64,000 nucleotides of DNA, from the NCBI RefSeq assembly GCF_003148625.1, contig NZ_QGGO01000005.1:171045-235044 (forward strand). The letters are read 5' to 3'. Position 1 is the first letter of the stretch; each line of letters begins with the position of its first letter. The notes under the pieces were generated by a model. That model made no database searches. It saw only the letters and a list, made by a program, of their open reading frames with translations, and was not told the origin of the DNA. Positions 26,449-35,327 of this stretch are shown piece after piece. The DNA comes from Arcicella aurantiaca. GTDB lineage: Bacteria; Bacteroidota; Bacteroidia; Cytophagales; Spirosomataceae. The translations under genes and the position numbers were made by a program.

Positions 26449-27021
26449 ATGAAACACACAGACCCTTTTAAATTTATGCTCCAAATGGCAATCTTCGGTA
26501 GTGGATTAATGTTTTTGGGCTTAATGGCTTCATATCTCAAATTAGAAAGACCGAACGCAGGTTTTGACAAAATAGAAATTCCGCAGATTTTCTGGGCAAG
26601 CACATTACTTATCATGATTAGTAGCTTGACATTACACCTTGCTAACATGAATTTCAAACAAGACAAATACCTGAATTACAGAATATTAATGGGCATTACG
26701 CTTTCGCTGGGTCTAATTTTTATTGGAATGCAATTGTGGGGTTGGCAAGAATTATTTACTCAAAATAACAGTCCAGAAGCAAGAACAGCAAGAGGGTTTA
26801 TTTATATGCTATCGGGTTTGCATATTGTGCATATTGTGGTTGGCTTGTTTTTCTTAATCAAAATTTTTGTAGAAGCCATCAAAAGAATTTCATATTTAGA
26901 ATCATTCATTTATTCTGTCAATCCACCCAATCAGTTAAAAATAAATCTTATTATTTTTTATTGGCATTTCGTAGATATACTTTGGATATTGTTGTTCGCT
27001 TTTCTGCTTTGGCGAAATTAA
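26449..27021 (+). CDS. Cytochrome c oxidase subunit III family protein
   Basis: A 190-residue inner-membrane protein with five helices. Family marks are the start in which a loop follows helix 1 (FLGLMASYLKLERP), the amphipathic RGFIYMLSGLHIVHIVVGLFFLI helix with its conserved His residues, and the C-terminal YWHFVDILWILLFAFLL signature of heme-copper oxidase subunit III. It lacks the two N-terminal helices of the classic 7-helix protein, the usual state for bacterial 5-helix forms. Other oxidase genes are not in the window, so it is a detached subunit or accessory copy. Confidence 0.9.
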   Translation: MKHTDPFKFMLQMAIFGSGLMFLGLMASYLKLERPNAGFDKIEIPQIFWASTLLIMISSLTLHLANMNFKQDKYLNYRILMGITLSLGLIFIGMQLWGWQELFTQNNSPEARTARGFIYMLSGLHIVHIVVGLFFLIKIFVEAIKRISYLESFIYSVNPPNQLKINLIIFYWHFVDILWILLFAFLLWRN

Positions 27022-27057
27022 ACGCAGTTGCTTGTCCATAGTGGAATTTTGGATTGA

Positions 27058-27150
27058 CGACTATTACAAGGCTTCATCAAATCAGTAAACACCATCACCA
27101 AAGGCGAATTAACACAAGTAATACAATAAGTATAAAAGCTCTGCAAAACC
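27058..27150 (-). pseudogene. Decayed 3' end of a REP-associated transposase and half REP
   Basis: The gap 27022-27362 contains no intact gene. Bases 27058-27150 match, with scattered changes, the 3' end and downstream flank of the transposase at 27864 (shared CATCACCAAAGGCGAATTA and ACAATAAGTATAA), encoding YTYC..C.NSPLVM. It begins with GACGACTATTACAAGGCTTC, the same 20 bases as in the REP copy at 28975-29027. It looks like the relic of an earlier insertion. Confidence 0.65.
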
Positions 27151-27362
27151 AGTAAACAAAGACAATTCTTCAATAAGCATAGAATCCAACTTTTAATTAT
27201 TTCCAAAAAATAATCATTAAAAATATAATTTTAAAACCTATAAAATGCAATTTTTCAATTTTTTGATAATTTTTACATCAAAATGAAACCTTAAAAATAG
27301 TTTTATAAAAATAAATCTATATCTTTAAAATAGAATTAAATCATCTTTAATACATTTTGGGT

Positions 27363-27752
27363 ATGGAAAAAGAACTCTTTATAGGGAAAATCATTTTTAG
27401 TAAAATGCCTTCCGACATTTTTTTTCAACTTTTATTAACCGTAAGTTTTTGCATTTGTACTTGGTCACTATTAGCTAAATTTAATTTAGGCGTTCCAAAC
27501 CTAAATCAGATAAATCAAGGAATTGCAGATGCAATCAGTACGTTTTTTGAAGAGAGTAATCGAGAAACAGATACGCTTGAAAATGGTTTTTTTGTAGTCA
27601 ACCATTTATTTGCCAATATGCGTTTTATTCTTTGGCTTTTGACCAGTATAGTAACTTTAAGATTATTGAATAGCTCTTACTTTTTGGTAAGATATAACAA
27701 AACAACATTGGCTGTCAATGAATTAGTAGAATATCAACAGGTTCAGAAATAG
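27363..27752 (+). CDS. Hypothetical two-helix membrane protein
   Basis: A 129-residue protein from ATG 27363 (a TTG lies two codons upstream). It has one helix in DIFFQLLLTVSFCICTWSLLAKF and another in FANMRFILWLLTSIVTLRLL. The loop NQINQGIADAISTFFEESNRETDTLENGFF is polar. I recognise no domain. Base composition resembles its surroundings. It is isolated between transposase sequences, so it could be part of an inserted segment. Confidence 0.5.
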   Translation: MEKELFIGKIIFSKMPSDIFFQLLLTVSFCICTWSLLAKFNLGVPNLNQINQGIADAISTFFEESNRETDTLENGFFVVNHLFANMRFILWLLTSIVTLRLLNSSYFLVRYNKTTLAVNELVEYQQVQK

Positions 27753-27863
27753 TAACCCTAATCCATACAAAAGGAGGAGCGTAATGCTTCTCCTTTTGTA
27801 GTTTCAGTCACTCTTGTCTCTTGTCCAAAATGGAATGGCTACTATTCAAGCCAAGACATCAAA

Positions 27864-28397
27864 TCAATAAACATCCATCACCAAAGGCGAATTAGCACAA
27901 GCACTACAATAAGTATAATAAGCGGAGTCTGTAACGATGCCCGCTACTTCGGGATTCATGCGGATATAACGAGATTTTTGTTTCATGATTTCTGGATTAT
28001 ATATTTCAATAGGGTAACTTGTTTTTTGCCAAAACATATACTGTGCATTTTGGGCAAAGCGTTTTGAAAAAAATTGAAACATATACATCAGCCATTCCTG
28101 ACGACTTTCTTGTGGATTTTCTTGGATAAGCCTTAATATTTCTTTCGCTGTAAAACTTTTAAATTCTTTTAATAAATCACTTAATAACCCTTCTTTTCGT
28201 CGGCAAATCATGTGGATATGACTTGGCATGACAACGTATTCAAATATTTCTAAACCTTTATTTTCTTGGCAAAATTTCAAATTCTTAATCAGGTCATCTA
28301 CGTAAACTTTCCGTGTGAATATATCAATCCAACCAACAACAGTTAAAGTAATAAAATAGGTAGATTGTGGAACATTGGCTTTTCTAAGTTCTGACAT
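27864..28397 (-). CDS. REP-associated tyrosine transposase (Y1 family)
   Basis: A 177-residue IS200-like HUH enzyme. The HUH motif is VVMPSHIHMI (His-x-His), and the catalytic Tyr is in MKQKSRYIRMNPEVAGIV. The N-terminus STYFITLTVVGWIDIF is typical of Y1 transposases of the RAYT group. Two copies of an imperfect palindromic REP of 53 bp lie immediately upstream of its start, the expected substrate. There are no flanking terminal inverted repeats. Whether it is still active cannot be told, but all catalytic residues are present. Confidence 0.9.
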   Translation of the reverse strand: MSELRKANVPQSTYFITLTVVGWIDIFTRKVYVDDLIKNLKFCQENKGLEIFEYVVMPSHIHMICRRKEGLLSDLLKEFKSFTAKEILRLIQENPQESRQEWLMYMFQFFSKRFAQNAQYMFWQKTSYPIEIYNPEIMKQKSRYIRMNPEVAGIVTDSAYYTYCSACANSPLVMDVY

Positions 28398-28422
28398 TTT
28401 TTGTAGATTTTATGTTTGTTTT

Positions 28423-28475
28423 GTTTAGGCTGGAAGCCTTTTAATAGTCGTCACTCGCCAGAGGCGAGCGACTGA
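28423..28475. repeat. REP element, left copy
   Basis: 53 bp, reverse complement of 28975-29027 with one mismatch. It contains two hairpins: AGGCT-GGA-AGCCT and CTCGCC-AGA-GGCGAG. It lies 26 bp upstream of the transposase start. Confidence 0.88.
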
Positions 28476-28489
28476 TTCAGACTGCGGGG

Positions 28490-28960
28490 TCATTTTTTGA
28501 ATACCTTCTTACTTAACATTTTTCCATTATCCCATTTTTCTTGCTCAGTCAATACTCCATTATCATCGTAGTATAACCAATCACCTATTTTTTTGTTATT
28601 TTTATAATTGCCCATTGCATAAATCTTTCCATTCTCACCATAGTTTTCAAAACGTCCATTGTATTTTCCCTCTTGAATATCTACTTTTTGAACTAATTTA
28701 CCAAATTCACCAAATATTCTAAACTCACCATTTTCTATTCCATTCAAAAAACTTACAGATGACCTGAAATGTCCTAATGTATCGTAATCTATCCATAAGC
28801 CTTGCTTTAATCCATTAATAGTTACTCCCTGCGGAAGCTCTCTATTAGCTGTTATTTTTTTATAATGTACTACCACATTATTTTTAGTTTTTGGTAATTC
28901 ACAAGATAATTGCAAAAAAATGACTGTAACAGTCAATATATTTTTTTTGTTAAAATCCAT
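28490..28960 (-). CDS. MORN-repeat lipoprotein between REP copies
   Basis: A 156-residue protein with a lipobox FLQLSC (Cys 20). The body is a run of MORN-like repeats with GxxxGxW/FxxYxxxG spacing: GLKQGLWIDYDTLGHF, NGIENGEFRIFGEFGKL, GKYNGRFENYGENGKIY and NNKKIGDWLYYDDNGVL. In Bacteroidota such YwqK-like proteins are widely annotated as antitoxin-like, but no partner toxin is adjacent. The whole gene fits within the 499-bp interval between the two inverted REP copies, so it may be cargo of the REP pair or the REPs may have landed on both sides. Confidence 0.78.
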   Translation of the reverse strand: MDFNKKNILTVTVIFLQLSCELPKTKNNVVVHYKKITANRELPQGVTINGLKQGLWIDYDTLGHFRSSVSFLNGIENGEFRIFGEFGKLVQKVDIQEGKYNGRFENYGENGKIYAMGNYKNNKKIGDWLYYDDNGVLTEQEKWDNGKMLSKKVFKK

Positions 28961-28974
28961 ATATTTTTTCTATC

Positions 28975-29027
28975 TCAGTCGCTCGCCTCTGGCGAGTGAC
29001 GACTATTACAAGGCTTCCAGCCTAAAC
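28975..29027. repeat. REP element, right copy
   Basis: 53 bp, inverted relative to 28423-28475 with 52 of 53 bases identical. It ends 18 bp before the stop codon of the GH3 gene. Confidence 0.88.
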
Positions 29028-29045
29028 AAAAATCAATAAACAAAC

Positions 29046-30575
29046 CTACACCAAAACCTCCTTAGCCACCAACAAAATTTCTTCAACAAATTCTCTTGAA
29101 TTGCTTAGTCTTGGCACTTTGTGTTGTCCGCCTAATTTTCCACGATTTCGCATCCATGTGTAGAAAGTTTCTTTGGGTACGACGTTGATTTTGGGGGCTT
29201 TCAATACCATGTCTTTGTAGCGTTTGGCATCGTAGTCTGAATTGATTTCTCTAAGGGTTTCATCTAATATTTTATCGAATACTTCCTGACTATCAGGCTC
29301 TTGCGAGAATTCAATTATCCACTCGTGGCAACCCTGTTGGCGGTCGTTCATATAAACAGGGCCTGCGGTGTAGTCGGTCAAAATTGCCCCTGTGGCTTCG
29401 CAAGCACGGGTGATAGCTTTTTCGGCATTCTCAATAATTAGTTCTTCTCCGAAAGCATTTATGAAGTGTTTGGTTCGTCCCGAAATCTTGATTCGGTACG
29501 GATATTTTGAAGTAAATTTGACAGTATCTCCAATTTTATAACGCCACAAACCCGCATTGGTAGAAATCACGATGGCGTAGTTTTTATGCAATTCTACTTC
29601 GTCGAGCGTTAAGGTTTTCGGATTTTCATTTTCAATTTCTTCCATCGGAATAAATTCGTAGAAAATGCCATAATCTAACATCAGAAGCATCTCATCGGGG
29701 CGAGAAAAATCATCTTGCACCCCAAAAAAACCTTCCGAAGCGTTATATATTTCGAGATAACTTACTGATTTTGAAGGAAAAATTTGATTCGCAAACATTT
29801 CACGGTAAGGCTGAAACGCCACGGCTCCATGAATAAAAAACTCGAAATTTGGCCAAACTTCAAGGATATTTTGCTTACCTGTTATTTCTAAAACTTTCTC
29901 AATCAACACTAACGTCCAAGTCGGAACACCCAAAATACTGGTTACGTTTTCTTGAGAGGTAACTTCCGCCATTTTTTGGATTTTCTCTTCCCAAACGTCC
30001 ATCAAAGCCACATCCAACGAGGGCGTGCGGATTAATTGAGCCCAAATTGGGAGATTTTTCATCACCACTGCCGACACATCGCCCAACAAACTTCTGGAAT
30101 TCAACTCATTAGAATACAAACTTCCACCAATAGAAAGTCCTTTACCCGAGAACACTTCGGTATCGGGTTTGTTGGCAACCAAAAGCGTCATCATGTCTTT
30201 TCCACCCATAAAATGACAATCGTCAAGGGCTTCTTTGGAAACAGGAATAAACTTGCTTCGTGCGTTGGTTGTTCCAGAAGATTTTGAGAAAAATTGTACG
30301 TCGGAATGCCAGAGAATTTCCTGCTCGCCCCGCATCATACGCTCTATATAAGGGAAAAGATTTTCGTAGGTAGAAATCGGGACACGTTCTTGAAAATCTT
30401 TAATAGAACTAATGGACTCGTAATGATATTTTTTTCCCCATTCCGTCAACATTGCCGACTGAATCAAATGCCAAAACATTTGCTCCTGCGTCTCCATTGG
30501 TCGTTCCATAAACGACTGGATACGGGGCAAGCGTCTTTTCATGAGCCAAGCAATAGTTTCGTTGAGGAGAGCCAT
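29046..30575 (-). CDS. GH3-family acyl-adenylate/amino-acid ligase-like protein
   Basis: A 509-residue protein of the GH3 superfamily. ATG 30575 (MALLNETIAWLMKRRL) is chosen because the 16 codons above it lie in heptamer repeat sequence. Motifs: FFSKSSGTTNARSKFIPVS (phosphate-binding loop of adenylate-forming enzymes), EIYNASEGFFGVQDD, DYGIFYEFIP and NAGLWRYKIGDTVKF. GH3 enzymes in plants join amino acids to jasmonate or auxin; bacterial members are of unknown substrate. It precedes the REP/transposase unit on the same strand. Confidence 0.9.
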   Translation of the reverse strand: MALLNETIAWLMKRRLPRIQSFMERPMETQEQMFWHLIQSAMLTEWGKKYHYESISSIKDFQERVPISTYENLFPYIERMMRGEQEILWHSDVQFFSKSSGTTNARSKFIPVSKEALDDCHFMGGKDMMTLLVANKPDTEVFSGKGLSIGGSLYSNELNSRSLLGDVSAVVMKNLPIWAQLIRTPSLDVALMDVWEEKIQKMAEVTSQENVTSILGVPTWTLVLIEKVLEITGKQNILEVWPNFEFFIHGAVAFQPYREMFANQIFPSKSVSYLEIYNASEGFFGVQDDFSRPDEMLLMLDYGIFYEFIPMEEIENENPKTLTLDEVELHKNYAIVISTNAGLWRYKIGDTVKFTSKYPYRIKISGRTKHFINAFGEELIIENAEKAITRACEATGAILTDYTAGPVYMNDRQQGCHEWIIEFSQEPDSQEVFDKILDETLREINSDYDAKRYKDMVLKAPKINVVPKETFYTWMRNRGKLGGQHKVPRLSNSREFVEEILLVAKEVLV

Positions 30576-30582
30576 TTTTCGT

Positions 30583-30660
30583 TTAGGAATTAGGGGGTAG
30601 GTGTTGGGGATTAGGGTTAGCAAAAGAATTATTCATAATCTAATGACTAAAAACTAACAG
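30583..30660. repeat. Heptamer repeat upstream of GH3 gene
   Basis: Words ATTAGGG, GGTAGGT, GTTGGGG, ATTAGGG (30588-30615 region), then a right arm CTAATGA, CTAAAAA, CTAACAG (30640-30660), the reverse orientation. Confidence 0.65.
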
Positions 30661-30812
30661 GAACGCCTGCCGCAACAAAAACCAAAAACCTATCTTTACA
30701 AACATACAAGAATTTATTGAATGAATCAAGAGGGTTTGTTAGTTGAAACATAGTAAAAAACTACTATTCATCATTTCTACGAAAACGCTCAAAGCCTTTG
30801 CCTCAAATTTCT

Positions 30813-30820
30813 TATCTTTG
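30813..30820 (+). promoter_or_regulatory. -7 promoter box of valS
   Basis: TATCTTTG matches TAnnTTTG, in the classic context TATCTTTGCA. The predicted leader to ATG 30929 is about 100 nt and holds a heptamer hairpin. Confidence 0.62.
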
Positions 30821-30826
30821 CAATCC

Positions 30827-30924
30827 TACGAAGTATTGAGTATGAGGTATTAAGTCCTAAGATTTTCTTCCTCAACGATGAGTTTACCATCACTTAATAC
30901 TTCGTACCTAATACTTAATACTTT
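30827..30924. repeat. Heptamer inverted repeat in valS leader
   Basis: Left words CGAAGTA, TTGAGTA, TGAGGTA, TTAAG (30829-30854). The right arm 30891-30924 read on the other strand gives TTAAGTA, TTAGGTA, CGAAGTA, TTAAGTG. The two arms can pair in the mRNA leader. Confidence 0.72.
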
Positions 30925-30928
30925 TAAA

Positions 30929-33559
30929 ATGATTTCAAAAACATACGCTCCACAAGACATTGAAGCCAAATGGTATCAGTACTGGCTTGAAAATAAACAC
31001 TTTGCGTCAAAACCAAACCCTGACAAGGAACCTTATTCAATAGTCATTCCTCCGCCAAACGTTACGGGCGTGCTTCACATGGGACACATGTTGAACAATA
31101 CCATCCAAGACGTACTTATTCGTAAGGCTCGTATGGAAGGCAAAGAGGCTTGTTGGGTTCCTGGAACTGACCATGCGTCTATCGCAACGGAGGCAAAAGT
31201 GGTGGCAATGTTGAAGGAAAGAGGTATTGAGAAAAAAGATATTTCTCGTGAAGAATTCTTGAAATACGCTCACGAATGGAAAGATAAATACGGCGGAATT
31301 ATTCTTGACCAATTGAAAAAATTAGGTGCTTCTTGTGATTGGGACAGAACTCGTTTCACGATGGAACCATCTTTGTATGAGGCAGTTATCGACACTTTTG
31401 TTCGTCTTTACAACAAAGGACAAATTTATCGTGGCGTGAGAATGGTGAACTGGGACCCACTCGGAAAAACGGCTCTTTCTGATGAAGAAGTTATCGAGAA
31501 GGAAGTGATGGCAAAACTGTATTATCTGCAATATCCAATTGTGGGTAGCGAAGGTGAGTTTTTAACCATTGCCACCACTCGTCCAGAAACGATTATGGCG
31601 GATTCAGCTATTTGTGTGAATCCAAATGATGAACGTTATACAGCCTATCATGGTAAATCAGTTTTTATTCCATTATTAAATCGTGAAATACCTGTAATTA
31701 CAGACGAATATGTAACGATGGATTTTGGTACGGGTTGCCTAAAAGTAACACCTGCTCACGATTTGAATGACTACGAATTGGGTATCAAACACAAATTACC
31801 TGTAATTGATATTTTAGATGATAACGGTTTCTTGAATGAGAAAGCCGTTCTTTATGTAGGTCAAGACCGTTTTGCGGCTCGTAGAAATATCGTTAAAGAT
31901 TTGGAAGAAGCTGGCTTCTTAGTGAAAATGGAGGAATACAAATCTATCGTAAAAACTTCTGAACGTACAGGTGCGGTTATTGAGCCAAAATTGTCGTTAC
32001 AGTGGTTTTTGAAGATGGAAGACATTTCTAAGCCTGCTTTGGAAAATGTCATGAACGATAACATCAAATTGTATCCTTCAAAATTCAAGAATACTTACCG
32101 TTCTTGGATGGAAAATGTACACGATTGGTGTATTTCTCGCCAGTTGTGGTGGGGACAACAAATTCCTGCGTTTTACCTACAAGACGGAACGGTTATCGTG
32201 GCAAAAACGAAACGTGAGGCTTTGCGTAAAGCTCAGCACGAAATGCAGTTATTTGCCTTGACCGAAGAAGATTTAACCCAAGACCCAGACGTTTTGGATA
32301 CTTGGTTTTCTTCGTGGTTATGGCCAATTTCAGTTTTTGACGGCATCGAAAATCCTGATAATGAAGACATTAAATATTATTATCCGACCAACGATTTAGT
32401 AACAGGTCCAGATATTTTATTCTTCTGGGTGGCTCGTATGATTATCGCAGGTTATGAATGGCGTGATGAATTACCATTCAGAAATGTATATTTGACGGGT
32501 ATCGTTCGTGATAAACAAGGACGTAAAATGTCCAAATCATTGGGGAACTCACCAGACCCATTAGACTTAATTGAAAAGTTTGGAGCAGACGGAGTTCGTT
32601 CTGGCTTATTGTTCTCTGCACCAGCAGGTAACGACCTACTTTTTGATGAAAAAATGTGCGAACAAGGTCGTAATTTCTGTAATAAAATCTGGAATGCGTA
32701 CCGTTTGGTAGAAGGTTGGACAGTTACGGAACAAGCGACAATTGAAAGTAATCAATTAGCTGTTGATTGGTTTAATGCACGAATTAATCAAACCGTTGCG
32801 GAGATTCAAGACCATTTCTCAAAATTCAGAATTTCGGATGCTCTTTTATCTTTATACAATTTAGTTTGGGACGATTTCTGTTCAAAATATCTTGAAATCA
32901 TTAAACCTGCTTTTGAACAACCAATCGACAAAGCTACGTTTGACGCAACGATTGAGATTTTTGAAAAATTGATGAGCTTGCTTCATCCGTATATGCCATT
33001 TATTACCGAAGAAATTTGGCAAGCATTGGCACAACGCAACGAAGGTGAAAGTATTTGTAGAGCAACATTCCCAACAGGTGGAGAGGTTAATTCAGAAATT
33101 TTAGCAAGTTTTGACGTAATGTTTGAATTAGTTTCAAAAATTCGTGAGACACGCAATGCCAAACAATTATCGCCAAAAGTAGCGTTACCATTAGCGATTA
33201 AAACCGATAATCAAGCTCGTTACGAAAATGTAAAAGCTATTATTGAAAAATTGGCGAATACAGAAACAATTAGTTACGTTTCCGACAAAGTAGATGGAGC
33301 GTTATCATTCGTAGTAAAATCTGACGAATTTTTTATTACGCTCGAAGGCGAAATCGACGTTGAGGCAGAATTAGAAACCGCTCAAAAAGATTTGGAATAC
33401 AATTTAGGGTTTAAAAAATCAGTAGAAGCTAAATTAGCAAACGAGCGTTTTGTAGCCAATGCTAAGCCTGAATTAGTAGAAAAAGAACGCCAAAAATTAG
33501 CCGATGCCGAATCGAAAATCAAGGCTTTGGAAGAAATGATTGCGAGATTGAAGAAGTAA
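30929..33559 (+). CDS. valS: Valyl-tRNA synthetase
   Basis: An 876-residue class I synthetase. ATG 30929 (MISKTYAPQDIEAKWYQYWLE) matches the usual N-terminus; ATG 30878 would add 17 residues from repeat sequence. The HIGH motif is PPPNVTGVLHMGHML (about 44-58), the KMSKS motif is GRKMSKSLGNSPDP, and the CP1 editing domain lies between (GTGCLKVTPAHDLNDYELG). The C-terminal arm ends in the ValRS coiled coil (DLEYNLGFKKSVEAKL...KIKALEEMIARLKK). It charges tRNA-Val in the cytoplasm. The stop TAA is the start of a 31-bp tandem repeat. Confidence 0.97.
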   Translation: MISKTYAPQDIEAKWYQYWLENKHFASKPNPDKEPYSIVIPPPNVTGVLHMGHMLNNTIQDVLIRKARMEGKEACWVPGTDHASIATEAKVVAMLKERGIEKKDISREEFLKYAHEWKDKYGGIILDQLKKLGASCDWDRTRFTMEPSLYEAVIDTFVRLYNKGQIYRGVRMVNWDPLGKTALSDEEVIEKEVMAKLYYLQYPIVGSEGEFLTIATTRPETIMADSAICVNPNDERYTAYHGKSVFIPLLNREIPVITDEYVTMDFGTGCLKVTPAHDLNDYELGIKHKLPVIDILDDNGFLNEKAVLYVGQDRFAARRNIVKDLEEAGFLVKMEEYKSIVKTSERTGAVIEPKLSLQWFLKMEDISKPALENVMNDNIKLYPSKFKNTYRSWMENVHDWCISRQLWWGQQIPAFYLQDGTVIVAKTKREALRKAQHEMQLFALTEEDLTQDPDVLDTWFSSWLWPISVFDGIENPDNEDIKYYYPTNDLVTGPDILFFWVARMIIAGYEWRDELPFRNVYLTGIVRDKQGRKMSKSLGNSPDPLDLIEKFGADGVRSGLLFSAPAGNDLLFDEKMCEQGRNFCNKIWNAYRLVEGWTVTEQATIESNQLAVDWFNARINQTVAEIQDHFSKFRISDALLSLYNLVWDDFCSKYLEIIKPAFEQPIDKATFDATIEIFEKLMSLLHPYMPFITEEIWQALAQRNEGESICRATFPTGGEVNSEILASFDVMFELVSKIRETRNAKQLSPKVALPLAIKTDNQARYENVKAIIEKLANTETISYVSDKVDGALSFVVKSDEFFITLEGEIDVEAELETAQKDLEYNLGFKKSVEAKLANERFVANAKPELVEKERQKLADAESKIKALEEMIARLKK

Positions 33560-33733
33560 CACAGACTTCAGTCTGTAAGTAAAAAAGTAACACAGACTTC
33601 AGTCTGTAAGTAAAAAAGTAACACAGACTTCAGTCTGTAAGTAAAAGTAACACAGACTTCAGTCTGTAAGTAAAATTAACACAAACTTTAGTCTGTAAGT
33701 ACCAACACACTTACAGACTAAAGTCTGTGTTAC
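33556..33733. repeat. 31-bp tandem array of ACAGACT hairpins
   Basis: Five units starting at 33556, 33587, 33618, 33647 and 33676 (periods 31, 31, 29, 29). Each begins GTAACACAGACTTCAGTCTG or a close variant, itself a small hairpin (ACAGACT-TC-AGTCTGT). A reversed unit at 33710-33733 closes the array. It fills the gap between the valS stop and the stop of the convergent PhzF-like gene. Confidence 0.93.
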
Positions 33734-34645
33734 TCACAAAATCCACTCTCCCTTAGAAACCCACTGCACCTTCCCTCCTATTCTGATACTAAATTCTGTT
33801 TCTGAGATTTTTTGTCCGTCATGATATAAAATGGAAGGTCTTGGAATTTCGTAGCCTTGTTCTACTGAAATTTTCACAGAATCTGTTCTCAAGAAATTGG
33901 TTTTCAATACATATCCCAATAAACAACCATTGGCACTTCCAGTGGCTGAATCTTCAATTAGCTTTTCATCTTCTATCAAAAACATTCGTCCATTTAATTG
34001 GTTTTCAGCAGAATATGTTTCTTTCGTGAATACGAAGAAGTTCATAGATTTACCCGATGGATGATTGGTTTTATACAATTCTTGTTTTAACAAAAAGTCT
34101 ATCATTTTCTCAGCATTGGGTTTCATCTTCTGGATTGCCGAAAGACTTTTTACAGGAATAATCAAAAACGCCAAACCTGTCGAAACTTCTAAAATCGGGA
34201 ATTCAGTAAACATATCTTCTGCTTGAAGTCCTAAAATATCTGCTAATTCATCAGCAGAATACTCTTTCCCAAAAATTGGATTAATCTGTTGCATCCAAAG
34301 TTTATCTTCTACAAAATCAACGGGAATTTTACCTACGCCCAAATTCAAAACGGTTTGACTTACAGGTAGTTTTATTATCTGCTCACGAATCACAAAGGCA
34401 GTTCCCAAAGTCGGATGCCCCGCAAAAGGAATTTCTTGTTCCGTCGTAAAAATACGAACATCAAAACTTTCCGAAGTTGAAGTTTGAGTATTGATAAAAG
34501 TGGTTTCGGCAAAATTGATTTCTTTGGCAATGGCTAACATTGTTTCCGAAGCAAGCGAATTATCGTGTTCAAAAACGGCTAATTGATTGCCTTGATATTT
34601 ATTTTCAGCAAAAACATCGACGATGTAAAAAGGGAGGGTTTTCAT
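33734..34645 (-). CDS. PhzF-family isomerase-like protein
   Basis: A 303-residue protein. ATG 34645 (MKTLPFYIVDVFAENKYQGNQLAVFEH) is the family start; an upstream ATG adds 12 residues. The PhzF fold signatures are present: the catalytic-Glu segment INFAETTFI, PFAGHPTLGTAFVI, and the glycine motif EDSATGSANGCLLGYVL. Members related to phenazine-pathway PhzF catalyse isomerisation of substrates of unknown identity; no phenazine genes are nearby, so the name indicates fold only. It is convergent with valS across a repeat array. Confidence 0.92.
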   Translation of the reverse strand: MKTLPFYIVDVFAENKYQGNQLAVFEHDNSLASETMLAIAKEINFAETTFINTQTSTSESFDVRIFTTEQEIPFAGHPTLGTAFVIREQIIKLPVSQTVLNLGVGKIPVDFVEDKLWMQQINPIFGKEYSADELADILGLQAEDMFTEFPILEVSTGLAFLIIPVKSLSAIQKMKPNAEKMIDFLLKQELYKTNHPSGKSMNFFVFTKETYSAENQLNGRMFLIEDEKLIEDSATGSANGCLLGYVLKTNFLRTDSVKISVEQGYEIPRPSILYHDGQKISETEFSIRIGGKVQWVSKGEWIL

Positions 34646-34704
34646 GATGAAGTAAAATAAATATGGCATGAGTTTCCCCATGCCATACGGTAAATTAATT
34701 ATTT

Positions 34705-35250
34705 TTAAGCGAATAATTCCGACACAACTGTCTCAAAATCAGTCAATACAGGGCTTGCAGAACAAATATCATTTTCGATACATATTTTCACGTCTCTTCG
34801 AGAAGTATAAACATAAATCATTTTAAGTTCTGGGAAAATATGCCAAATTACTTTAACGCCCGCTTTGAAATATTCCGTTACTTTCTCTTCAACTCGATTG
34901 ATATTATCCGTTTCAGACAGGATTTCAATAACAAATTCTGGAATTACATCTACGCCTTTTTTAGTTTCTGTAATTTGTTCTTTGGTCAAATAAGCGATGT
35001 CTGGTCGCCGCATTTGAATTCCACTTAATTGAACATCATACTCAGAGACTAAAGAACCTAATTCTAAATATTGCTTTGCAATAAAACTACGATTGATGTA
35101 GTCATAAATGTAAACTTTCTTCTTATTCATTCCTGTAAAACATATTAATTCACCATCATTCCACTCGTATTTATAGCCATCTTCTGGCTCCCAAAGCAAA
35201 AATTCTGCAAAGGTTGAGGGATAATTTTGTATTTGATTTTCTGTAACCAT
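34705..35250 (-). CDS. Uma2-family PD-(D/E)XK protein
   Basis: A 181-residue Uma2 (DUF820) protein. Marks are the N-terminal YKYEWNDGELICFTGM, the metal-binding MRRPDIAYL, and EFVIEILSETDN followed by VEEKVTEYFKAGVKVIWHIFPE, the PD-(D/E)XK core strand order. Such proteins are thought to be nucleases but their role is unproven. A second Uma2 gene of different sequence is at 42383. It has its own -7 box (35269-35276). Confidence 0.88.
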   Translation of the reverse strand: MVTENQIQNYPSTFAEFLLWEPEDGYKYEWNDGELICFTGMNKKKVYIYDYINRSFIAKQYLELGSLVSEYDVQLSGIQMRRPDIAYLTKEQITETKKGVDVIPEFVIEILSETDNINRVEEKVTEYFKAGVKVIWHIFPELKMIYVYTSRRDVKICIENDICSASPVLTDFETVVSELFA

Positions 35251-35268
35251 TGTATTACTATTTTAAAT

Positions 35269-35276
35269 CAAATATA
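35269..35276 (-). promoter_or_regulatory. -7 promoter box of Uma2 gene
   Basis: Minus strand TATATTTG, matching TAnnTTTG, 19 bp before the ATG. Confidence 0.6.
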
Positions 35277-35327
35277 TAGAGAAAACATTATTCAGAATAT
35301 GGTTTTACAAAATTCAATCATTGTCAA

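Noticed and set aside
33556-33733. CRISPR array
   Set aside because: Period is about 31 bp with near-complete identity over the full unit, so there are no unique spacers, and no cas genes are present. It is a tandem repeat.
33734-34645. Phenazine biosynthesis locus
   Set aside because: Only a PhzF-fold protein is present, with no other phz genes; PhzF-like proteins are widespread without phenazine synthesis.
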